A DNA stretch of 64,000 bases from Lithobates sylvaticus (lineage: Eukaryota > Chordata > Amphibia > Anura > Ranidae). The DNA lies in NCBI GenBank assembly GCA_028564925.1, contig CM053031.1, positions 168,609,084 to 168,673,083 on the forward strand, given 5' to 3'. Shown piece after piece: positions 11,874-20,944 of this stretch; positions within the stretch are counted from its first letter, which is position 1; every line of letters begins with the position of its first letter. The notes beneath the pieces are model-generated. The model was given only the letters and a program-made list of their open reading frames with translations, was not told the origin of the DNA and did no database searches. Position numbers and translations under genes: made by a program.

Positions 11874-14800
11874 ATGGCTGGAAGACCGCCAAGGGGAGGC
11901 AGAGCGTGCAGAGCCAAGAACACAGGGCAGGCAGGCTCTGTTTCTAGTGGACGTGGCCGTGGACGTGGACGTGGTCGTGCATCGTCATCAGCACGTGGCC
12001 ATGGGACACGCGCGTCTTTGTTTTCGGCAGCTGGACATGTGGAGCCGCATCATGCTGAAGGCTTGGTAGAATGGATGACCAAGCCCTCCTCATCCTCCTC
12101 ATCCTCTCTCACCCAGGCTCAGGGTACTGACAGAGCATCATCAGCCACCCCTTCCCTAGACCCACCATGTCCTCCTGAGGAGTCCCCGAACTCTTTGAGC
12201 ACAGTGTTGGGTACATGCTCCAGGAGGATGCCCAACGATTCGAAGGCTCGGATGACGATACCCAGCTTGAGGAATCTGGCAGTACTGTTCCACCAGCTGC
12301 AGCTTACTGCCAGGTTTGCTCTAGTGGTGAAGAGGGAGGGGATGATGAGGTCACTGACTCCACGTGGGTGCCTCAAGGGAGAGAGGATGAGGAGGAGGAC
12401 GAGGAGGAGGAGGATGCGGCGTCACATGTCCAACGAGGCAGGATGCCCCCTGGAGGCCAGGTAGAGGCCAGCACAGCAACTGTACAACACCGCAGAGCTC
12501 CGCCTGTGCAGGGCGCTGCCTCTGCACGTTATCAGAAAAGTTCTTTGGTGTGGGCCTTTTTTGAGACGAGTGCAGCAGATCGCACCACTGCTATTTGCAA
12601 TATTTGTCTCAAGCGTATCTCGCGTGGCCAAAACATCAGCCGCTTGGGCACCACAAGCATGACCAGACATATGTCGACCTGCCATGCAGCTCGTTGGCAG
12701 GCACACATAAAAGACCCACACCAAAGAACTAAGCGGACCTCTCCTTGCTCCTCCTCAGCTGGGATCTCCATCCCCACTACACCTTCAGTCCTCTCTGAAA
12801 GCTGCTCTGAGAGGACTGAAGGTGTAGAATTAGGTGTGTCACAACCAAGTACTTGCAGTACACCGACGTCCGATTGCAGCAGGCAAATTTCCCTGCCCCA
12901 GCTGCTGGACCGTAGAAAGAAGTACACTCCCAGCCATCCACATGCCCAGCGGTTGAATGCTAGCCTGGCTAAATTGCTAGCACTTCAACTGCTGCCTTTT
13001 CAGTTGGTAGACTCGGCCCCCTTCCGTGAGTTTGTTCAATGTGCGGTTCCTCAGTGGCAGGTTCCCAAACGCCACTTTTTCTCGCAGAAGGCGATTCCGT
13101 CTCTCTACCGGCATGTGGAGGGCAATGTCCATGCCTCGCTGGACAGGGCGGTCAGCGGTAAGGTGCATATTACCGCTGACTCATGGTCCAGCAGGCATGG
13201 ACAGGGAAGGTACCTTTCTTTCACGGCCCATTGGGTCACTCTATTGGCAGCTGGGAGGGATGCAGGACAAGGTGCAGTAGTGTTGGAGGTTGTTCCGCCA
13301 CCACGCCTCCAAAACGCGACTACTGCTACTGGTTGTGACACACCTCTCTCCTCCACCCCCTCCTCTTCTTCTTCCTCCAGTGCTCTGTCCTTGGAACCAG
13401 CGGTGCTCCGTAGGCGTACAAGGGGCTACGCAAGTACGCAGGCAAAAAGATGCCATGCCGTGCTTGCGCTGGTGTGTTTGGGGGACAGGAGCCACACTGG
13501 GCCAGAGGTTCTGGCAGCTCTGCAGGGGCAGGCCGAGAGGTGGTTGACGCCACGTCAGCTTAAGCCAGGAATGGTCGTTTCTGACAATGGCACCAACCTC
13601 CTCTCCGCCCTGCGACAGGGGCAGCTCACCCATGTGCCCTGCATGGCTCACGTCCTCAACCTGGTGGTGCAGCGGTTCTTGGGCAGGTTCCCAGGCTTAC
13701 AGGATGTCCTGAGGCAGGCCAGGAAAGTCTGTGTGCATTTCCGCCGATCTTATAATGCCAGTGCTCGGCTGACTGAGCTGCAAAAGGAGCTGAACCTGCC
13801 CAAGAACCGCCTAATATGTGACATGCCCACCAGGTGGAACTCAACGTTGGCCATGCTGCAGCGACTGCACACGCAGCAGAGGGCTATCAATGAGTACCTT
13901 TGCGACTACGGCACCAGGACAGGGTCAGGGGAGCTTGTTTTTTTTTCCCCACGTCAGTGGAGCATGATCAGGGATGCATGCACTGTCCTCTCACCATTTG
14001 AGGAGGCCACGAGGATGGTGAGCAGTGACAGTGCATGCATCAGTGACACTGTCCCTCTTGTCCACCTGTTGGAGCATACGCTGCGCGGGATAATGGACAG
14101 GGCACTTGAGGCAGAACAGAGGCAGGAAGAGGAGGACTTCCTTGCCTCTCAAGGCCCCCTTTATCCGGACAGTGTTCCTTCTGTCCCACCCATCACACAG
14201 GAAGAGGATGAGGAGGAGGAGGAGGAGGAGGAGGATTGTGTGAGCATGGAGGTGGAGCCTGGCACTCAGCATCAGCAGCAGCAGTCTTTTAGGGATGATG
14301 TACAGTCCCAACAAACCAGTGGACTTGTACGTGGCTGGGAGGAGGTGGCTGGCGATCATGTCATCCTCAGTGACCCAGAAGACTCCGGACCGAATGCCTC
14401 AGCTAACCTACGCTGCATGGCCTCCCTGATCCTGCAAAGCCTGCGGAAGGATCCTCGTGTTCTTCGGATCAAGGAGAGGGACCATTACTGGCTGGCCACT
14501 CTCCTTGATCCGCGGTACAAGGGTAAGGTTGCGGACCTTATCTTGCCGTCGCAGAGGGAGCAGAGGATGAGACATCTCAGGGAGGCCTTGCAGAAGGGTC
14601 TGTGCAACGCGTTCCCAGAAACTGGGAGGCTACAAACTCCTGGTCCTGGGCGACGAGTTGCTGAGGCTTCGGTCAGTGGCAGAAGGAGCGGTGGGGAAGG
14701 TGGACGTCTGACCGATGCGTTCAGACAATTTTTTAGTCCGCAGCCCCAAGGTATGATCGGTTCCAGCAACCATCGCCAGCGTCTGATATACATGGTGCAG

Positions 14801-15094
14801 GAATACCTTGGGGCAAGGTCAGACTTGGACACCTTTCCCACCGAAAATCCTCTGGCTTACTGGGTCCTGAGGATGGATCACTGGCCAGAGCTTGCACAGT
14901 ATGCAATTGAGCTACTGGCCTGTCCTGCCTCCAGCGTTCTTTCCGAACGCACATTCAGTGCTGCTGGAGGATTTGTGACTGATCATAGGGTGCGCCTGTC
15001 CACCACCTCGGTTGATCGACTGACATTCATCAAAATGAATCAGTCTTGGATCACCACCAGCTACCAGGCACCTGAGGCGGATATAACGGAATAA
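11874..15094 (+). pseudogene. ZBED-type hAT transposase, copy 1 (one homopolymer frameshift)
   Basis: Predicted protein of about 1073 residues, the mobilising enzyme of this element. N-terminus MAGRPPRGGRACRAK followed by an RG-rich stretch (SSGRGRGRGRGRASSS, about residues 24-40) and acidic/serine tracts. A BED zinc finger lies at about 240-270 (CNICLKRIS...TRHMSTCH). The hAT core follows: TADSWSSRHGQG at about 433, VSDNGTNLLSAL at about 568, PTRWNSTLAML at about 652, a Glu run at about 776-790 and DPRYKGKV at about 877. The C-terminal dimerisation block is at about 1019 (SSVLSERTFSAAGG). Copy 1 has four C in GAGTCCCCGAACTC (about 12185) where copy 2 has five, which shifts the frame near residue 105; downstream is open to 15094. 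Start chosen because copy 2 and the older copy 3 share the same ATG context and N-terminus. Either recently disabled or an assembly error at a homopolymer. Confidence 0.88.
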
Positions 15095-15203
15095 TTTTTA
15101 ATGTCACATCCCTTCAAGACTGCCTATGCTGATGCTGAGTGACTGTCCTCTTATGTTCACTGACTATCCTCTTCCTCCTCCTCAATGATCCATGCCACCA
15201 CAC
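15095..15203 (+). other. hAT 3' UTR start
   Basis: Short unique stretch after the stop, containing AATGTCACATCCCTTCAAG and two GTGACTGTCCTCTTATG/CTGACTATCCTCTTCC segments. It is also kept in copy 2 and, inverted, in copy 3 (about 20945-21045), where it marks one edge of the inverted block. Confidence 0.7.
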
Positions 15204-15978
15204 CAGTGCCTAAGGCACAATTTTTCAGCCCCTGTTTAACAGGGGCGTGTACTTACAATTTTTTAAAAAAATGCTTCGCAACACGTGTGACTGCTGTGCT
15301 CCAAGTACAGTATCTGTGAGGGCCGGGTTGCAGTGTTGTGGCACCAGCACCAGTGCCTAAGGCACAATTTTTCAGCCCCTGTTTAACAGGGGCGGGTACT
15401 TACAATTTTTTAAAAAAATGCTTCGCAACACGTGTGACTGCTGTGCTCCAAGTACAGTATCTGTGAGGGCCGGGTTGCAGTGTTGTGGCACCAGCACCAG
15501 TGCCTAAGGCACAATTTTTCAGCCCCTGTTTAACAGGGGCGTGTACTTACAATTTTTTAAAAAAATGCTTCGCAACACGTGTGACTGCTGTGCTCCAAGT
15601 ACAGTATCTGTGAGGGCCGGGTTGCAGTGTTGTGGCACCAGCACCAGTGCCTAAGGCACACTTTTTCAGCCCTGTTTAACAGGGGCGTGTACTTACAATT
15701 TTTTAAAAAAATGCTTCGCAACACGTGTGACTGCTGTGCTCCAAGTACAGTATCTGTGAGGGCCGAGTTGCAGTGTTGTGGCACCAGCACCAGTGCCTAA
15801 GGCACAATTTTTCAGCCCCTGTTTAACAGGGGCGTGTACTTACAATTTTTAAAAAAATGCTTCGCAACACGTGTGACTGCTGTGCTCCAAGTACAGTCTC
15901 TGTGAGGGGTTGCAGTGTTGTGGCACCAGCACCAGTGCCTAAGGCACAATTTTTCAGCCCCTGTTTAACAGGGGCGGG
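15204..15978 (+). repeat. 147-bp tandem array, first type (3' side of hAT copy 1)
   Basis: Five and a bit monomers. CAGTGCCTAAGGCACAATTT recurs at 15204, 15351 and 15498, a period of exactly 147 bp; later units are a little shorter. Each unit holds a small palindrome AGTGCCTAAGGCAC, a hairpin CCCCTGTTTAACAGGGG, an A/T run before ATGCTTCGCAACACGTGTG and GCAGTGTTGTGGCACCAGC. Copy 2 has the same array with four to five units. Confidence 0.93.
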
Positions 15979-15979
15979 T

Positions 15980-16915
15980 AATTACAAATCTTGATCTAAT
16001 AGTTCACAGCAGGGCCCATTCCTGCGCCCACCAAGAGTAACTATGAGGGCCTGCAGTCTTGTGGCAACACCGTCCACCACCACCGCCAAAGGCCCAATTT
16101 TTCTGCCCTGTTCATCAGGTGCTTGCAATTACAAATCTTGATCTAATAACTCACAGCAGGGCCCATTCCTGCGCCCACCAAGAGTAACTATGAGGGCCTG
16201 CAGTCTTGTGGCAACACCGTCCACCACCACCGCCAAAGGCCCAATTTTTCTGCCCTGTTCATCAGGTGCTTGCAATTACAAATCTTGATCTAATAACTCA
16301 CAGCAGGGCCCATTCCTGCGCCCACCAAGAGTAACTATGAGGGCCTACAGTCTTGTGGCAACACCGTCCACCACCACCGCCAAAGGCCCAATTTTTCTGC
16401 CCTGTTCATCAGGTGCTTGCAATTACAAATCTTGATCTAATAACTCACAGCAGGGCCCATTCCTGCGCCCACCAAGAGTAACTATGAGGGCCTACAGTCT
16501 TGTGGCAACACCGTCCACCACCACCGCCAAAGGCCCAATTTTTCTGCCCTGTTCATCAGGTGCTTGCAATTACAAATCTTGATCTAATAACTCACAGCAG
16601 GGCCCATTCCTGCGCCCACCAAGAGTAACTATGAGGGCCTACAGTCTTGTGGCAACACCGTCCACCACCACCGCCAAAGGCCCAATTTTTCTGCCCTGTT
16701 CATCAGGTGCTTGCAATTACAAATCTTGATCTAATAACTCACAGCAGGGCCCATTCCTGCGCCCACCAAGAGTCACTGTGAGGGCTTACAGTCTTGTGGC
16801 AACACCGTCCACCACCACCACCACCAAAGGCCCAATTTTTCTGCCCTGTTCAACAGGTGCATGCAATTAGAAATCTTAATCTAATAACTCACAGCAGGGC
16901 CCATTCCTGTGCCCA
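15980..16915 (+). repeat. 147-bp tandem array, second type (3' side of hAT copy 1)
   Basis: About six monomers. AATTACAAATCTTGATCTAA recurs at 15980, 16127 and 16274, again a 147-bp period. It shares a skeleton with the first type (GCAGT.TTGTGGCA, CC.AAGGC.CAATTTTTC.GCCC) and so is an older or diverged version of the same unit. Copy 2 has about three units (about 35433-35935) and copy 3 about two. Confidence 0.92.
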
Positions 16916-17838
16916 CCAGTCTTGTGGCTACACCAACATCTAATAGGGCAAATTTCTGCAGAGTATATACGGCAGGCCCCTACTTTCAAACATCCAACTT
17001 ACAAACGAATCCTACTTGCAAACGGAAATAGAAAACAGGAAGTGAGAGGAAATCTACCCCTAGGAAGGGAAATTCTATCATGTTAGATTTAATTTGGGAA
17101 AAAGGTATCTCCTCTCTACTGATGCTTTATCACCAATCCTTGTTTCAATTAAAACCCCACTTTTCCAAAAACATTTGTCATTGGGACGGAAAGTGAGGTG
17201 ACATGTTCTGAACAGATGTGCAAAGACAGCAAATGTTACAGGGGTGATAACCCCTCCCTATGTTCTCCAAAAAGCATAAAAATAGATTTTTTTGGGATGG
17301 AGCTACACTTCATAATGTACCTGTTCAGATTCTACTTAAGAACAAACCTAAAGCCGCAAGTGGTTTTAAATGGCTTCTTTTTTTCCTTTACAAATGTCAT
17401 TTTGTGCAAGGACAGTTCTAAACACGGGAAACACATGCCACTTCACAGGCATACTTTGGACACCCCCCAGGTACCATATTTAAAGGAAAATTTCACTTTT
17501 TTTTTTTCACTTTATGCATCATTAAAATGACTGCTCCCGAAAAAACGTTAGTTTTTAAAAGTTCTTTTTGCATTGATATATGTCCCCTGGGGCAGGACCC
17601 GGGTCCCCAAACCTGTTTTATGACATTAACATGCATATTGGCCGTTGTAATTAGCACTTTTGATTTGAACGTTCGCGTCCATTGTTATAATGGACGCGAA
17701 CGTTCGAAATCAAAAGTGCTAATATACGTATGTATATATAATATACGTTATGTATAGGGTTCGAAAATTCGCGCGAACTTTCGGTCGGTTCGAAGGTTCT
17801 GGTGCGAACCGAACCCGGGGGTGTTCGGCTCATCCCTA
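16916..17838 (+). other. hAT copy 1 unique right end with terminal inverted repeat
   Basis: About 920 bp without a credible gene, nearly identical to 35936-36791 in copy 2 and recognisable in copy 3 and in both arms of the fold-back element at 44835-47303. It has GCCCCTACTTTCAAACATCC, TGTCCCCTGGGGCAGGACC and then TTCGCGCGAAC-type motifs. It ends with GTTCGGCTCATCCCTA at 17838; read inward on the minus strand this is TAGGGATGAGCCGAAC, the terminal repeat. In copy 1 only, a near-perfect palindrome built on AACGTTCGCGTCCATTGTTA and its complement lies at about 17653-17723. Confidence 0.85.
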
Positions 17839-18128
17839 CCCACCAGGTGGAACTCAACATTGGCCATGATGCATCGACTGCACACGCAGCAGAGGGCCAT
17901 CAATGAGTACCTGTGCGACTACGGCACCAGGACAGGGTCAGGGGAGCTTGGATTTTTTTGACCCGGTCCCCAAACCTTTTTTTATGACAATAGCATGCAT
18001 ATTGGTTGTTATAGTTAGCACTTTAGATTTCGAACGTTTGCGTCTATTGTAACTAACGTTCGTGCAAACTTTCGGTCCGTTCGCAGGTTCTGGTGCGAAC
18101 CGAACCGGGGGTGTTCGGCTCATCCCTA
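17839..18128 (+). mobile_element. Internally deleted remnant of another hAT copy (host site of copy 1)
   Basis: The first 110 bp match the transposase coding sequence around PTRWNSTLAM (compare 13826-13940). The sequence then jumps to the terminal region (CCCCAAACC...) and ends GGCTCATCCCTA at 18128. So this is a relative of the giant hAT, deleted between the transposase and the right end, and copy 1 inserted at the CCCACCAG of its coding region. The left duplicate of CCCACCAG should lie upstream of the window. Confidence 0.85.
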
Positions 18129-18764
18129 GTTAGCACAGCAATGGCTGTGCACGTTCTCCATTGCCCGTGCTCTCAAAGACACAAAGGTATTATCTTTTTG
18201 GGCTAGTTGAATTTTACATTCATGTAACCCTGTCTTAAGTGTTTCTATCGCATTTTTCTTCCCAGCCTCTTTATTTTCTAAAGATGCGATACATTGCTCT
18301 CTTAACATACATGTTTCCTTCCATTCATCCAACCCCTGTTGTTGGAAACCATTCTCAGTCACCAATTGTTCAATCTCATCCCTCATGTCATCACACTCAC
18401 AAATATTCACGTCTGCATTCGCAGCTATAGCTGAAATATCTTTACTCATATTTTCTATCTTTCCTATTAATTCTGTTCTATCTTTATACCACTCCAACTC
18501 TTTCAGTTCTGCAATTTCTTTCATTCTCAGCAACATGCATACCGAATTGGCTATTCTCTGTTTCTTGCCCCTTTTTGAAGATTTTTTATACTTTATGGCA
18601 TCATTATGAGTATTGCATTGTTTCAATAAATCATTGAATTGGTGTGTTAACGCATTCTTTTCTATACTATTGAATTGAAAACAAGCATTTTTTTCAAGAA
18701 ACTCTTCAAGGATATCCATTGACATGCTATTCTGCAATTAGCTACACAGAACAGTTGCTTAGAC

Positions 18765-18889
18765 CAGTGTTTCTCAACTCCAGTCCTCAAGGCGCCCCAA
18801 CAGGTCATGTTTTCAGGATTTCCCTCAGATGAAACGGCTGTGGTAATTACTAAGGAAGTGAAACTGAGGACTGGAGTTGAGAAACACTG
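18765..18889. mobile_element. 125-bp hAT MITE with 8-bp target duplication
   Basis: Flanked by GCTTAGAC on both sides (18757-18764 and 18890-18897), the 8-bp duplication expected of hAT. The ends are inverted repeats, CAGTGTTTCTCAACTCCAGT and its complement. This terminal motif (CAGTG.TTCTCAA) is typical of widespread vertebrate hAT MITEs and unlike the giant hAT here. Too short to code; it needs a transposase from elsewhere. It sits in the leader side of the ERV fossil. Confidence 0.9.
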
Positions 18890-19543
18890 GCTTAGACAAT
18901 ACACACAGATGAACAGATACACAAACGAACACAGAGACTCAGATAAAGCTGTTAAATCTTTTCACCTGTAGTCCTACACCCAAAAAAATAAAAAATACAA
19001 ATCTGTTTAAACACGAATTTCTTCCACAGAACACACTCTTAATCAATACTCTCCTCTCTTAAATTGTAGGCCACATTGAACTCTTGGAACAGAGAGCTAT
19101 TTCACACTCACGTAGGGAAAACTAAATATAAATTTTAAAAAAAATATATATATATAAAAATATATATTAGCACTTTTTCCTCAGAGCTGTGTAGTTTATC
19201 CTGTCAATCTGCAGGCCATATCATATAACCAGGGATGATCAATCCCTAACTCACCAGTATCATTGTCTGTCTGGTTACAGGCCTAAAGCATAAAACAAAA
19301 AACATTTAACGTACATACATATATCAGCCACAGCTCTCACCAGGTTCTACGCATCCGTTTCACTGATGAGATATTGCAAGCCAGCGCCAATCTTGTCCAC
19401 ACTAGAGACAATTTCCAGTTCTGGATGTCTTTGAGGATTTGCGCTTACCGGGACTCAGAAACAAAAATATGTTAGGTTTTTGTGGATTCTGTGTAAAAAT
19501 ACCTTCTACACGCCTTCTACACGCCTTTATCTGGAGTGCCAAT

Positions 19544-20234
19544 TGTAGAAAGTGATATACTATTACTTACTATTATATCTGTGCATGTATTACTTTGTCT
19601 AGTCCCTATAGATTAGTCTATTAAAACTCTGAGCGCATGCTACTGTTAATATCACCATAATATAAAGTTAGCTATGAAACCAAAAACACGGTTTAAGATT
19701 AATCAAATCTCATTTATTTCCCAAGGAAATAAGAAAGCTAACATGTATTGAAAGGAGTTATAAGATTACATAGCATACAGTCAAAATACAATACAAATAA
19801 TATACTCAGCACGTCCTCGTAGCTGAGCCTCTTGATGGAGAAAGAGGCAGCTCTGTGTGAAACATTTCTTTTTGACAAACACACCTCACCCACACCGCAT
19901 CCCATTGCCTGCCCAACTTTTCTTGTGGACGAATCACAGTGTCTCTGGGGCGTCTCCTCCACCATAATATTTGAACATCTTGCTATACTATTTCTGACTG
20001 TCCTGCCATAATTGGCCTCTGGGGGGCAGTGTCTTTCCATGAATTGCACTTAATCCAACTGGTGTCAAATCTTGGCGTTTGATCTCCGGTGCCCCATCTC
20101 CGTTATCTCTTTCAGTTAGGTTCGTCTTTGATTCTCATAGACAGATCGGAGTCAGCATTGTCATGCAGAGTAACTCTCATAGATAGAGTGGAGCTTTTAG
20201 TCTAATGAAAATAGAGGTTTCACTGGCTACATTC
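19544..20234 (-). repeat. ERV long terminal repeat (5' LTR), approximate ends
   Basis: Minus-strand LTR-like block. Its downstream edge is TTTCTACA followed two bases later by TGGCACTCC, a plausible primer binding site. An AATAAATG polyadenylation-type signal lies inside (near 19716 on the minus strand). The upstream edge is less certain: TGGAATGTAGCC at about 20234 is the likeliest start. No partner LTR is in the window. Confidence 0.45.
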
Positions 20235-20324
20235 CAAACGGGGGAGGGCATACACTGTATTATTGGGAATGAGGGCCAATGTATGGATCCCAGAAATATA
20301 ACATGAGTTCATATTGAATCCAAC

Positions 20325-20730
20325 ACTACCCCAATTGCTCGTGTTGTTCTGGTCCTATACCACAGGCAGCTGTAGCAGTTACAGTCAGTGTATTGTGCCA
20401 CCTGCACAGTATACACACCTGAAGCTACCCCAATTGCTGTTGTTGTTCTGTTCCTATACCACAGGCAGCTGTAGCAGTTGAAGTCAGTGTATTGTGCCTT
20501 CTCCACAGTGTACACACCTGAAGCTACCCCAATTGCTGTTGTTCTGCTCATCCTATCAGCAGGTAGCTGTTGCACATACAGTGGGTGTATTGTGCCATCT
20601 GCACAGTGTACACGCCTGAAGCTACCCCAATTGCTGGTGTTCTCATAATAATAATAATACTGCAGGCAGGCAGGCAGTTGATTCTGCTAGCTGCAGTATA
20701 TCAGTATATACATCCAAGCTTTGTGCAGCT
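20325..20730 (+). repeat. 5' tandem repeat of hAT copy 3, about 90-100 bp unit
   Basis: Three to four diverged units built on GAAGCTACCCCAATTGCTGT, a TGTTCCTATACCACAGGCAG-like segment and CAGTGTATTGTGCC, starting near 20325, 20420, 20520 and 20615. It occupies the same place (directly upstream of the transposase ATG) as the 64-65 bp arrays of copies 1 and 2 but is unrelated in sequence, so the 5' array has been replaced between element lineages. Confidence 0.75.
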
Positions 20731-20753
20731 ACATCTCCCTGCAGGCTATTAGT

Positions 20754-20905
20754 ATGTCTGGAAGGCCAACAAGGAGAGGCAGACAGTCACGAGGCAATAA
20801 AAGAGGGCAAGCAGGCTCTGTTTCTAGAGGCTAGAGGCTAAAGTGCTGGTCATGGACACGGTGCATCCTCATCAGCACGTGGCCATGGGACACGCTCGTC
20901 CTTTT
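20754..20905 (+). pseudogene. hAT copy 3 transposase, N-terminal fragment
   Basis: Begins ATGTCTGGAAGGCCAACAAG and encodes MSGRPTRRGRQSRGNKRGQA, the counterpart of MAGRPPRGGRACRAK in copies 1 and 2, followed by the Gly/Arg/Ser segment. It stops matching at about 20905, where the sequence switches to the inverted block. This supports the shared start codon for the whole family. Confidence 0.75.
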
Positions 20906-20944
20906 TTTTGCCTAGAACCAAAAATGTTCTTACAAGCTATCGAC

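Larger units (their letters stand above)
18129..20320 (-). mobile_element. Endogenous retrovirus fossil, 5' part (LTR, leader, gag-like region)
   Basis: Read on the minus strand this has the order of a retroviral 5' end. An LTR-like block (about 19544-20234 or further) ends in CA, with a primer-site-like TGGCACTCC just after it. A leader follows, then a gag-like open region (18737 down to about 18129) rich in Glu, Lys and Asn with coiled-coil character. It is cut on its gag side by the hAT remnant and on its LTR side by hAT copy 3. Broken and incomplete; pol and env are not in this piece. Family is uncertain, a gamma/epsilon-like amphibian ERV being the best guess. Age moderate, since it is older than the hAT insertions around it. 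Confidence 0.55.

Noticed and set aside
11806-12069. 87-codon frame starting upstream of the transposase ATG (also at 31393)
   Set aside because: It overlaps the real N-terminus in another frame, starts inside a repeat monomer and has no domain.
17198-17757. Open frames of 76-110 codons in the hAT right end (also at 36213-36545)
   Set aside because: They are repeated between copies only because the non-coding end is; no domain, and they are not kept open in copy 3.
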